A DNA stretch of 64,000 nucleotides from Lineus longissimus. Taxonomy: Eukaryota > Nemertea > Pilidiophora > Heteronemertea > Lineidae. This document shows, in pieces, positions 36,501-48,500 of this stretch; the stretch's first letter is position 1, and every line of letters starts with the position of its first letter. Both the position numbers and the translations under genes were made by a program. A model generated the notes under the pieces. It was given only the letters and a program-made list of their open reading frames with translations, had not been told where the DNA came from and searched no databases. The stretch covers positions 15,130,109-15,194,108 of the forward strand of contig NC_088325.1 in NCBI RefSeq assembly GCF_910592395.1. The letters are read 5' to 3'.

Positions 36501-39500
36501 GAGACCTGAACGCTTCCAAGACTTCGCTGTGACGCGCCATGTCCGTTGCCAATATCAACATAATAATGCCCTGTATGGGTGAATATACAACGTGGATCAG
36601 GATGGTGTGGCCTGGCAAACGGGTGGTGGGGGCAAAATCAGAATCCACGGAGAAACACGAAACACTCCGTCATCGCGTACTTCACTTCTACAAGGACAAG
36701 AGAGAACGTGTGCATCAACTCAAAATGCAGAGTACTCTGTTTCCTATCGAAGTGAATGCTCAAAGTTGGCACCAAAGTTTGTACATGGGTGTTGAGGAAC
36801 AGCTCGGTGGGACATCGGGGAACAGCAAGGGAACACTCGTGCTCGACGGTGTTCGGATATCTCCGTGGATTACCAAAAGTGTTCGGGGGAAGGGCGTGAT
36901 TCGATGTGACATTCTGCGCATGACAGCATTCTGTAAGCCAATGTGCACGGAAATGTCAAAAGGTATTTCTCAGATAAAATGCATTGAGGTATCCATGACA
37001 ACTTGTAGGCTGTCAAGCAACGTTAGAAAGCCACCATTATCATACAGAAAGCTGCGCATGCAAGCCAGAAGTATCACATCGAACTATACTGTAATGGGTT
37101 AGTACGACACATGATACAGAAAGAGAAAACCCTGCGACCGGTATTAGAATTACCAATCTACCCTAGGTTAGTCTAGTCTAGCAACAAACTCCGAAATGGT
37201 ATCAGACACCGTTCGTCTTCTTTTTTTCTCGGAAGCTCTACGCTCAGTGAGAAGTTATTGGCTCTATTCGTTTTTCATTTCTGCAAGGTCTTCTCTACTG
37301 AATCGTGTCATGTTTCTTCAAATCTCGCAAGAGCATTACCGTATCCACGTGATCCTTCATAGGAAAGTCGAAGCCTTCAGAAAGCTTGGTCTTGAAGCAT
37401 TCCATTATTTCACTATGGCGGGCCATATCAGTGGCCAATATCAACATAGTCATACCCTACAGGTAATGAGAGGCCAGGTTAATAATTCAAAATATCGTAG
37501 TTTGGAAACAAAACGCAACAATAATTTTGCATGACCTACTTCAGGGAGAGCTGAAAAACAGAAAGAAGTTAACAAGTGTTTCAACATGTACATCAGAGTT
37601 AGGTAAAACCGTATCAGCATTTCATATTTCACTTCATCGCAACAATCAGATATTGGTTCCTTACTATTTTCAAACATTCAGGGCAGGAAGCTCCCTGCAA
37701 GAGGGTAGAAACTCACATTTGTTGTCACTGCTATTGTAACTGTGTTCCGAATCTTAACAATTGAAATATGCAAGATATCTTAATTTCAAAAACGAACGGA
37801 ACGAACATAACCACGTGACTCACCGATCGAATTCTCTTGAAAGTTTCATTATCAACATTTCCGAAAATATTGCATTCTGGGTTGCGTAGTATTTGGAAGG
37901 CGACTGCACAATGGTGATTCTCCAGCGGTGATATGTCATTGTACCGGATTGCCAAGTCTGTGCGCGCGTTGATCTGGTACCTTAAACACAAGGGTCAAGA
38001 TAGTTTTGAAACATGCATCACCGGGAATTCTGGTAAAACCAAACTGACTTTACAACCCCTACTCTTCTTCTTTGGAACAAATTTCAGGGCATCAACAGGA
38101 ACTACCAACTTACGTGTTATTGTAGCCGGGATGATCTAAATCGTGGCAGACGGCGGCCGTAAGGAGGACACCAAGATCTTCCCTCGTCATTTTCTCCCAG
38201 AGTTCACAGAGATGAATCATGCCGTACATCATTTGGGAGACGCAGAAACAGTGACGGAAGTTGTGGAAGGGATTGTTGCGGTAGTTTTCTTGCACGCAGA
38301 GCTGAAATGATATGGGGCAGATTGAATTGTTGTACCTCGTTATCGTGGCTTCTCAGAATACAGACGTTTTCGGATTTTTCGATTTTCTGTGCCAACAAGT
38401 GATTGTACTCAATGACATTTAATCCTGGGTAGAGGCAAGTGTATGGTATTTCAGATATCGCGCACCTGGCCGTCTGGTGGTGCCGCCATGCGCCCACGTG
38501 TTAACTAATTTGTAATCGCCTACGGCGATATTGTAAAGATTGACCAATTCGCAGTATTAAATATCGTGTTCAGAAATAGTATTCACGTGTCTTTTTGGCC
38601 ACGAAAACTGTTACAAATGGAGGGCCTGGCCTCTCCAAGGATCGTGATGGGGAGACTAAACATCTCCTTTTTTTGTTTTCTTTTTTTGTTTTCTTTTTTT
38701 GTTTTTTTTGTTTTTGTTGTTTTTTGTTGTTGTTTTTTGTTGTTTTTTGTTGTTTTTTTGTTGTTTTTTTTCTGACTGTGGATCAGAAGATTCCAGGTTC
38801 GAATCCTGGGAAGGTCGCCAGATGTTTAGTCCCGTCACGATCCTTGGGGAGGCCAGGCCCTCCATTTGTAACAGTTTTCGTGGCCAAAAAGACACGGGAA
38901 TACTATTTCTGAACACGATATTTAATACTGCGAATTGGTCAATCTTTACAATATCGCCGTAGGCGATTACAAATTAGTTAACACGTGGATCGGATCGTGA
39001 CGGGACTAAACATCTGGCGACCTTCCCAGGATTCGAACCTGGAATCTTCTGATCCACAGTCAGAAAAAAAACAACAAAAAAACAACAAAAAACAACAACA
39101 AAAAACAACAAAAACAAAAAAAAACAAAAAAAGAAAACAAAAAAAGGAGATGTTTAGTCTCCCCATCACGATCCTTGGAGAGGCCAGGCCCTCCATTTGT
39201 AACAGTTTTCGTGGCCAAAAAGACACGGGAATACTATTTCTGAACACGATATTTAATACTGCGAATTGGTCAATCTTTACAATATCGCCGTAGGCGATTA
39301 CAAATTAGTTAACACGTGGGCGCATGGCGGCACCACCAGACGGCCAGGAGCGCGATATATGAAATACCATACAGCAAGCAAGTAGGGGCCATTGCTTTGC
39401 TCAAGGAGACGAAACCCTTCGGATCTTTCCGAATGTCGACCTCCTGATTATGAGCACGGCGTTCTAACCAGCAAAGGTGGGCTACCCCATCGGGCTGGAA

Positions 39501-42500
39501 TGGCCTTCTTCAAGACGCAACATACAAATGTCATGACGAATACTTAACTTTGCTTCCACGGCATGACGAACGCAGCAGATGTCATAAATAAGTTTCCATA
39601 AAACCTAATCTTTGCAGAAGCAATTTATATCTTGCTTCAGGAGGCAATTATTTCTAATCAAAAATCGTTGGTTTCAGGTTGTGAATCATCTCTTCGGGCG
39701 AGGCATGTTAAATGTCACATCCCTCATTAGGTTTCCGTCTTTACTGATGATTCTATTGTGTGATTGTAGAGCCTAACATGTAGGATACGTCCTATATATC
39801 GTCTTCTACGTATAAGAGAGTAGAGAGGTTGCGCAACCTCACCTTCTCGTCATTTAGACGACTGCGCAGCAATTCGATCTCAAAGTTGAGGTCAGAGTGG
39901 AGTCTTAAATGGTGCGCCAGGCTCTGTATTATCAGAACCTTTCACGGCTGGTTTGTCACTGTCATACCAAACATGGCTGACAGACCGTATGACAGCCATC
40001 GGAAACTTCTCATCCGTCCTCCACATTGCTGGTCATATGGATTACGTGTTTACATGCTAATCCATAGTGATGTCAATATTCACATTATCTACGTATATCC
40101 GCGGTTTCTTTGATTCATCATGCAACAGCTGTCAGACAAATCCGTGTGTTCTGAATGAAATGATCATTTGTTATTCCTCTTGGGATTTATAAATATTCAT
40201 TGATGAATTACTGGCGGTACCATTTTGATCTCTTAACCCCCTCAGACACAGACAGGTCGAATTTGCTTAATCTAGTCAACGTGAAAATCTGCTACTCTAC
40301 TCCTATTGCAACGCGTAGGCTTAGACTCGATAAGGATAACCTCAAACCTGATCTGTTGGCTCGGAGTTCTCCAATAGCCGAAATAATACCCGAAATGACA
40401 TCATTTCATTCTCCAATGAAGAGGTTGCAATTAGCATTGCTGTCTGTAATCTCTTTATGACGGTAACAGAGCACTCGCTACGCACTTGCGCCTCCCCTTT
40501 GAGTTGAACTCTAATTAGTTACGAGAAACGCAAATAGACTATTCTTAAGAACTATAAATTACTTATAATCGACGACGGATCGCTGAGTGTAGCAATTATC
40601 ATAACAAATTGCTCATTGCAGGAGCCCACGTAGCTCCGCGTAATCTAGGTAGACAACTACGCCTTAAGGTGTCAGCAAATTACCTTGGAGAGCTAAAAGA
40701 TTCTACCATGATGCCAATGCCAGTAACAGTGTTAGTAAGGACGTGCGCTTGTAGCCGCGAAAGTGGTATATGATAACCCATCGGGATGAACTGGGATGAT
40801 TTCCATTCTCGGAGAAATGAGGTTTCGACTAGAATCGGATAATGTGCTAAATTGAGGCCCTTTCTCCATATTTCAGTGTTTCCATACACTAGACAGCTCT
40901 GCAGGCAATGTCTTTTCAATAGCGGGAAACACAGAAAAATGTGTTAATCTATCTTTCTGCTTTCACAAGCAATTAGGGGAACACTCAGAATCGAAAGCGC
41001 TCAAAACCGTCACACCAGGGTTTGAATACAAGGCTGAAGTAAACATGGCATCGTTAGGTCCCCTCAGAGCCAATATTTTCTTGATATTCGCACAACTTTT
41101 CGTGAGGCCAGAGTTATATAGGATTCAGGTTGTCACTTGTCATGTTTCACTCGAATTGTCTCGAGTTTGGCTTGAAAACACGACGTGAGGGTAAAAGTGA
41201 CATCGTGAAGCGTATGTTGCCGACTCTTTGGAAACGACCTGTTCGACCTTTATGTCACGCACGAAAAGTGAACAGTCACACGATACATGTGAAAGCGTAA
41301 TCACTAGGCTACATAATCGCGGCTGAAAAAACTACTCCATGAGAGCAGCCTGTTTGTTATTCAACCTTCAGCAGCGATCATTAGATCATTATATCACCAA
41401 TCAGTTCCAAAGTTCGTCTAATTATCATGTTGCTCTCAGTACCATGTTGACGGTCGTATTGATTTACAAGTAAAGACCATTAGCCGCCGTCATAGATATC
41501 CAATCGCCAGCCAAATCAATGTTTTGATGTTTTGAAAGCCGTAAAGAGAACCCTGTGTGTCGATGAACGAGGAAAGCGGACTTGGGGTACACAGGTGTCA
41601 TCACGGGCTGTGCGTAAAATGTGATAAAGTGGTAGCAAAATGGGAAGTTAAAAAAAATCTTAACGCAGCAGCGGCCAACTCTTTAATAGATAAGATGCTG
41701 TATTTGTAACCAAATGTTGCTGTCACGAATACTGTGCGTGTTAGGTCTATTATAGAGACGCCTGCGGATATGGTACCATGCTGTGTTTTATGAGTAGCTC
41801 GCTAATTAATGATATGATGCTGGGCGTTAGGGATGGAGCGGATGGTTACCACGACAATATTTAAGCACGGCACAGGCAAATGAGGATATCGGCCCGGACG
41901 GAGAAGGTGACCATATTAGTACTTACCAGCCATCGTTTTAGTGTGATGGGATTGATGCTGAATTCGTTGACGAGACCAAGCTCGTGATACATGTGTTCCA
42001 GCAGGCTTAACATCTGAAACAAATAGGGGTCATTTTTAGGACTATTTTGGAAGAATCCATTGAAGGATTACTAAGTATAATGTATTTAAGGCCCCCACCT
42101 CCGAAAAGAAAGGTGAACTGGACCTATATGTACATAATGAACATGCATATTATGTAGTCCACTTTTTGTTTAGCTGGTGGCTTCCTGGAAGTATACATTT
42201 CTTCAGAAATCATGTCCTTGGAAACCTAAACTGGCTGAGAACTTCCAGCAAATTGTTGACCCAAACAGCTTTGATACCGAGCTTTGAACTGTCCTCGGTC
42301 TGCCTGAAAGCGCTCTAAAACTGTCGCTCATGAAGGCCTTTTTCCACATTTCTGTTTAACGACGGATTATAGAAGTCCGTAGTTTTACGCTGTGTTTTGC
42401 AACCTGACTCGATTATTGTTTCCTTGTCGCCGGAAAAAAAACGGAAACTGCCTAGTCATCATCACGGAAATATTGCTTGCGGTAATGATCACAAATTGTC

Positions 42501-45500
42501 GCTTACCTCATTTGGCTCCCAATGCCATATGTCAAAGGTCGGCTTCTTGAGGTAATCGATAGTTTCCGGAGATAATGTGTACTGGAAAAAGACAAATCAG
42601 AATAATAACTGGCTGGTTATTGAAGAAATTCTGGGGGGGGGGCTGTCGTGTACAAGGTTAAATTACATCGGTTCGGAAGAAGTCTCATCGAACATGATTA
42701 CAATTCGTACGATGGACGAGCTTGAATTATCACGACAGCTCACTAAGAAGGAGCTGTATTGGATGATAATCCCATAGTCATTTCTCCCGATAACCGCGGG
42801 TAGTTCTCCTTTGCCAGCAAAATCCGCCATCGCTACAGTTGTCTAAACATCTGTTGCCTTAGACCAACATCTCTGATTGTTATCGTTACGGGCAGTGTAG
42901 TGATGGATAGGAAAAGAACGTCCGCCGCAGGAGTAATGCCTTAATATTGTGGACCTAACTGCGGGGGAAACTAAACTGATATGATCAAAGGTAAAACGAT
43001 GATGACAAATCGTACTAGTCGCCGGTCATATTCATATTCATCTCTATACAGAACAAACCAATTGTGACAACGTGACGCAATACACCATACAAAAAAACAT
43101 AAACAAAACAGCACGTCAATGGATAATACATCAGCATACCACATTCTCATCACGCGATTATGAAAGACGATATCAACAATAATGAACTGGTGACAGTTGA
43201 TATTATTCGTAAACGGAGATGTTTAGCGTGTTCGATTACTTACGCCGCGCTTCCGCTGGCGCTTATCTTAGATTGTTAACGCATGCGCAGCAGAGGGGGC
43301 TTTTTGACCAAGCGAGTCGATTACAAAGCGTCGCCAAATCTTATAGCCAACATATACGTCAACAACCACCGTGGTTACGAAACAAATGGTGAACAGCAAA
43401 TGGGAGAGGTCTACAAATTGATGTCGTGGCGAGATCGTGTGTTGGAAGCAAAGGACCGTAATTCTGAGCCTAGTCCATCATATGGGTCATTAGATACCGC
43501 TCGCAGCACAGCGGGGATATAAAGTGGTGGTTGTTGTTCAGCATAATGGATGACCATTTTGCCCTAAGCACACACAGGGTGAAACAAGCGCACTATAATT
43601 CGACACTTCATAAATGCCTCCTCCAGCCTCTCTTTCGAGAGACGCTGCTTTGGGTTGCTGCACCCATTTCCCAACTGGCCGGGATGTGCTCGAAGACAAA
43701 AATGATGCAGATCGGACCTAACACACAACCTTTTCTGAAAACAAATTTTAAAAGCACTGATGATCGTGTGTACTGTGTAGTGCTATGACAGATAGTTTAT
43801 TATCCGTCGTTTGCCCCCGAAGGTAAACAAGCTATCCTAGTATCAAGAGCTCTCATCGCACTTAATAGTGATTGATTTGTTTCGTTGCTCATTAGCACTA
43901 TCGGTTTGAATTCAATGAGATTTATCATGTGTACGGAGAATTTAAACCATGTTTGCTCACCTCTCAAATGCTGATGTTCGTTGGCGACGGGTAAAAACAC
44001 GGTTCGCTCTTATGCTAAATGAGCAGGAACATTGAGAACAGATTTTTTAGCTCAGGCTTGAAAGCGCAGCGGCAGACTTCGTAACATTTGCCGGCAAGCC
44101 GTTGGTGGTCGTTTTTACAGGGAAGTGCAAGCGACCGATGGCGGCCGACCACTCTGCAATGGAGTCTAAAACACAAATGCTACAAATCATGTACTTGCGG
44201 CGCCAGTAAAGTAGGTCATACGGGGTCAGGGAGGAAAATGCAGACAACACATAGAGATATAATAAGTATTACGCAGTAATTTTAAACATGAAAAGCTAAC
44301 ACATGCCGCCGGAGAATGAAGTGCGATAGGCAAGGAAAAGTTTGTGTTTAAAAAGATAGAGAAATTTTATCAAAAAACTAAAAAAGGTGGAATTTATAAA
44401 CTAATTTAACAGAGAAAATGTACTTCACGGCGGAACATGAGCTATACACGCTGCAATTAGTCGATTAAATGTTTATCACAATGTAATGAAAGTATGATGT
44501 CATATCAAGTTCATAAACAGCACTATCGAGTATGACTTGTATGGGTGAAAGAATAATACCACAATGTCTGGATTCTTTTTTCGCCGTGAAATCACTTTCT
44601 TCTCTTCGAGTGACCTTAAAAGATGTTACCTTTTGGTAATCTGGAATTCGTTTAAGTAACTTTCCTTTCTTGGCTTCCTCTTCTTCGAGCGAGCCGTCGC
44701 TTTTAAAGAAAAGGAATCGAACTGTGAGCATGCGCAGATCAGGTTGTGGCAACCAGTGACAGAGCGCGGACGCAAATTCGAACATAGGAAATCAATTGCG
44801 AACACGTGACGGGCACACTTACTATTACCCAAGTTGCAAGCAGTTTCTAAAACCTACTCATTGCCGTTCGATAGAGTCAGTTCTTGCTTACAATCCCAGT
44901 CCTGCGTTCGTTTCTCTACCCAAACGTCTCCGTGTTCACAAAAACCACGCCATTGCTCGAATTTCCTCCAGTTCGGCCGCTCGCGCATGCGCATGTCTCT
45001 TTGCCTCTGCACCGCATCCGTTCCAGCGGGTGTGTAACATTACAGTGCTGGACAGACACTAGGGAGGAAACACAATGCGGCCACTTTACCCCGTCAAGAT
45101 TTTTGAAGAAGAGGCAATCATTTTCAAAATTCTATGTTAGGTTTTATTGCAGTTTTATATTTTCTTCAAATTGTGGCAATAGCTACGAGTGAACTTTGAT
45201 CTTATATCTGATAATGTCACTTCAACATGATAGCACATTTGATATTGCGTAGATACTGACTACGTTTTATCCATGAAATTAAAACTTATCAGATTGGTTT
45301 CATCTTGGTTTCTGTTTCAAAAGGTGACACTTGGAATTAGTACATTCTTTTCTGCATGTTTATCAGGTGTCAAGCTAAAACAGAGCTGCGTCACAATCTT
45401 GGAAATGTTAATCTTTTAATTCCGGATTTACTTATTTTGAAGATAACCCCCATTAGAAATACCTTCAACATTCGTTGGACAATGTATGTTGCTTCTGGCC

Positions 45501-48500
45501 TCTGCTTAGCTTGACGGGGTATAATGGCCTTAACGTTCAGTAACGTGAATTTTGAGGCAGACAGTACAGATTATTGAGTTCCTAGGGACGGGATACACCT
45601 CGGCTCTCATGGAGACAGGAACCGGAAGTCCCACGGGGGTTACCTTTGGATATGAAGGGACGTCTCTCTTTAAGCTGATCTTGCCATCTTCTTGTACAAC
45701 ACTAGATATAAATAGAATTTGAGATATTATTTGGCAGAATATCCTCGGCTGCTCTAGAAAAGCAAAATTGCAAGTTGATTGCTGAAACCAAAGACCATGA
45801 GGTGATTACCAAGATATAGGTTTCAGGTTGTCACTTGTGATGATTCACTTGTCTCAAGTGTTGAAAACACGACGAGAGGATGAAAAGTGATCTTGTGAAT
45901 CGTATGTAGCCCACTCTTTGGAAATGACTTATTCGTTCTTCATACCATACATGAAAAGTGAACAGTGACACGATACATGTGAAAACCTGAACGCTATATA
46001 ATCTCAGCCTATAGATAAGACGACACAACAGGAACAGGCCAGAGACCAGTTCATTCTCGGGGGTGTCAGGCTACGCATGCCCTTATACCCCACTAACGCT
46101 AGAATGGGAAGACTTTGCTTCCTATTCTATTGAAGGTAAACCGATTCCACAGTGGTACTTTAAAGACCAACATCGGCGCTAACGCTACTGCGCCAAAGAT
46201 TCCTTGTTACGGTTGTAAAGTAGATCGGGTCAATTTCAATGAAGACCTGAGAACAGGTGATATTACGCACCTGATCTCAGGATGAAATGACAATCTTCTG
46301 ACATCTCCAGCAAAAGGTCACCGACACTCAGCCAGTACGGATTTGTCGTTGATAAAATCTAATTTTCCTCCAACGCGGAAATAGATTGAATTTATGATTC
46401 AACGCGAGGAGGGTGGGTTTACGTTTCAGAATAGTGCAAACGCAGCCCAGGTCAGAAATCAAGGTAGGATCGGTGCCTTATCAGGTATATAACCGCAAGT
46501 TTTAAACCCAGTGTAAAGGTAAATTTAGTCTCGAAGTGTCAAAAGTCCTACTAGTCACGGAAGTAAGTGGACTTTTTGCAAGAATAATAACGTTGACTAC
46601 ATAGTAATCTGATTTAGAAGGGTTATGAAACCTTGCAAATGACACTCCGTACCAAAAGGTTACAACCAAACAACGGCAGTTTATTATCTAATTGCGGCTT
46701 CCCGTTGTTGAGGATCGAACAAATGATTCCACCTCCGGTGCAAGCGGTTTCAATATCCTCCAATTGCTATAACCTTTTCACCGGCGAAGATCAGGCGCTT
46801 CTCTATGTAAGACTTGGTGTGTAATGTCGCAACGGGTTCACTGCTCTCCAGTGACCTGACCCCGACTTGATAGTTGGCAAGCGCAGTGGGTTCACTATCC
46901 TAATAACCTAATCAGCGCCAAAAGCCAAGGAGCTCTCAACGTGAGGGATGGTGAGTTCGGTGGTGTCAGGTTCACCATCCTCACATAACCTTTCCTTGGC
47001 AAAGCTACGACATTCGTCGCTTCAGATGCGAATTCATACCAGAGATAATCGGAGAGACGAAATCGCAGGAGGTCGATTTCTTTTGATTTCCGTTCATACC
47101 AGAGAGCTGGAAGTGTTACTACAAATCCGCCGCGGCCAGTTTCAATTGAAGCGATGCCCTCTGGCTCTACAAATATATCTTCTCGGGCGGAAATACTCGG
47201 GCTACTGAGCAACAAATTTCTATTTTGGGGACCATGGTGAGAACGTCTGACCTTTCAAATTACAACAGCTGAAAACGCCAAACGTGATATGACTGGCCAA
47301 TCAGACCAACGAAATCTTTTGCCAATCAGATATTGGCGCAAACGAATTTATCGCCAATCAAGCGTCACTTGTTCATTTGCCCCTGATTGATTCGAATGGC
47401 TTCATGGGAATTCGCCGGATCCCAGGAATTCCGATCATCTAAAGGGATACTGGTATTGGGCATGCGTAACCATGAAGAATTTAAACCTACAAATTCACCC
47501 TTTTTACCTGATGCGATTGTTGAAGTTGATAAACTTTCGTTGTGCTTGGTACATCTGGTCCTTGATGTCAGAGATGTCTCGCTTGCACTTGTCGAACTCG
47601 ATTGATTTCAAACCTTCTCCTGAAAAAAATGAACAGAAGGCTCCTCAGAATTGCCCTTACGACCTTTTATAAATGAGTGACCAGTGTATCGAACGGCCTA
47701 TGCAGCAACTCTACAAAGCGTACATAAATAACACTACACACTGCCTGACAGTAACAAATATCTTTGCAAGGAAGTAAAACCTCCTTGGTAATTCAAACAC
47801 GAAAATAGCGGGACTCAAAAGCCTTCTCATGTGTTTTTGTCCAGGGTGGCTTTGAAATAAAACACGACGTAACAGTCGGCCACTGATAACATACGATAAG
47901 ACCCACACCCACATACGCGATTTAGATAGCGTTTCATCATGTCATTCCACGCTGCGCTGCCAAGAGCCTGTGGCGTCAAATTCGAGTGCTTCCAAATCGC
48001 GTATATGAGTATTGTCTAAACTTTCGAAGCTAAAACCATGCAGTTCCGAAAAAAGCAAAACAAAAGAACAATGTGAAAAACCCCATCAATATGCTTACTG
48101 TTCACTTCATCTGATGCAGAAATATAAAAGCAGTTACGGTGAGGAATAGTCATAGAATGCGAGGTCAAAAATGGGACATCTGAGAATGGTAAACTCCTGA
48201 CGCAGCCCATTCAGATAAGTATTTCATCAAAACTTTCATTGGCCCTCGGTGCATCAAAAACATCTTACCCCTCGCCCTGATGACCGGTACCATTTGGAGC
48301 TTCTTCCGGCGGCCTGGATAATTTAAAGGGAAGGAGTCAGCGAACCAACAATAAGTTTGGTTAAATTATGTAAGAACACCTCTGATTGGGTAATACCAAT
48401 ACGTTTTTAGACAAATTGTCCAATCAGGTCCACAAGATTTTATGTCTTCCATTATTTGATTCCTTCCCTTTAAACTAGCGTACCCCAGCCATGGGAATTA

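Larger units (their letters stand above)
38441..39372. mobile_element. Composite palindromic (foldback) element, 932 bp, with two tRNA 3' halves
   Basis: Outer arms match as inverted repeats: GTATGGTATTTCA at 38441 against TGAAATACCATAC ending at 39372, then TGGCCGTCTGGTGGTGCCGC and CACGTGTTAACTAATTTG. A roughly 155-bp arm (from ACACGTG to GATGTTTAGTC) occurs three times: inverted at about 38495-38661, direct at about 38822-38985 and about 39150-39318. Between arms lie T/G-rich or A/C-rich simple repeats and a 50-bp tRNA 3'-half copy in opposite orientations. No protein coding is visible. Confidence 0.85.

Noticed and set aside
36539-37102. 187-codon + strand open frame, the second longest in the window
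   Set aside because: Its left end is the exact antisense of PDE9A exon 13b, and the rest has no domain, no splice logic and no similarity; it is best read as a chance frame.
38771-38820. Functional tRNA-His(GTG) gene
   Set aside because: The D arm, A box and 5' acceptor strand are missing and replaced by a T-rich tract.
38566-39293. Phe/Val- and Lys/Gln-rich ORFs in several frames
   Set aside because: They read through the T- or A-rich simple repeat and the palindrome arms, appear identically on both strands, and are not genes.
39015-39372. LTR retrotransposon with primer-binding site, polypurine tract and TG...CA LTRs
   Set aside because: TGGCGACC and AAAAAGGAGA|TG look tempting, but there is no upstream LTR in direct orientation and the arms are inverted, so a foldback reading fits better.
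46895-47215. 106-codon - strand frame in PDE9A intron 7
   Set aside because: It has no ATG near its start (it opens after a TGA), no domain, and overlaps reiterated words; kept only as a note.
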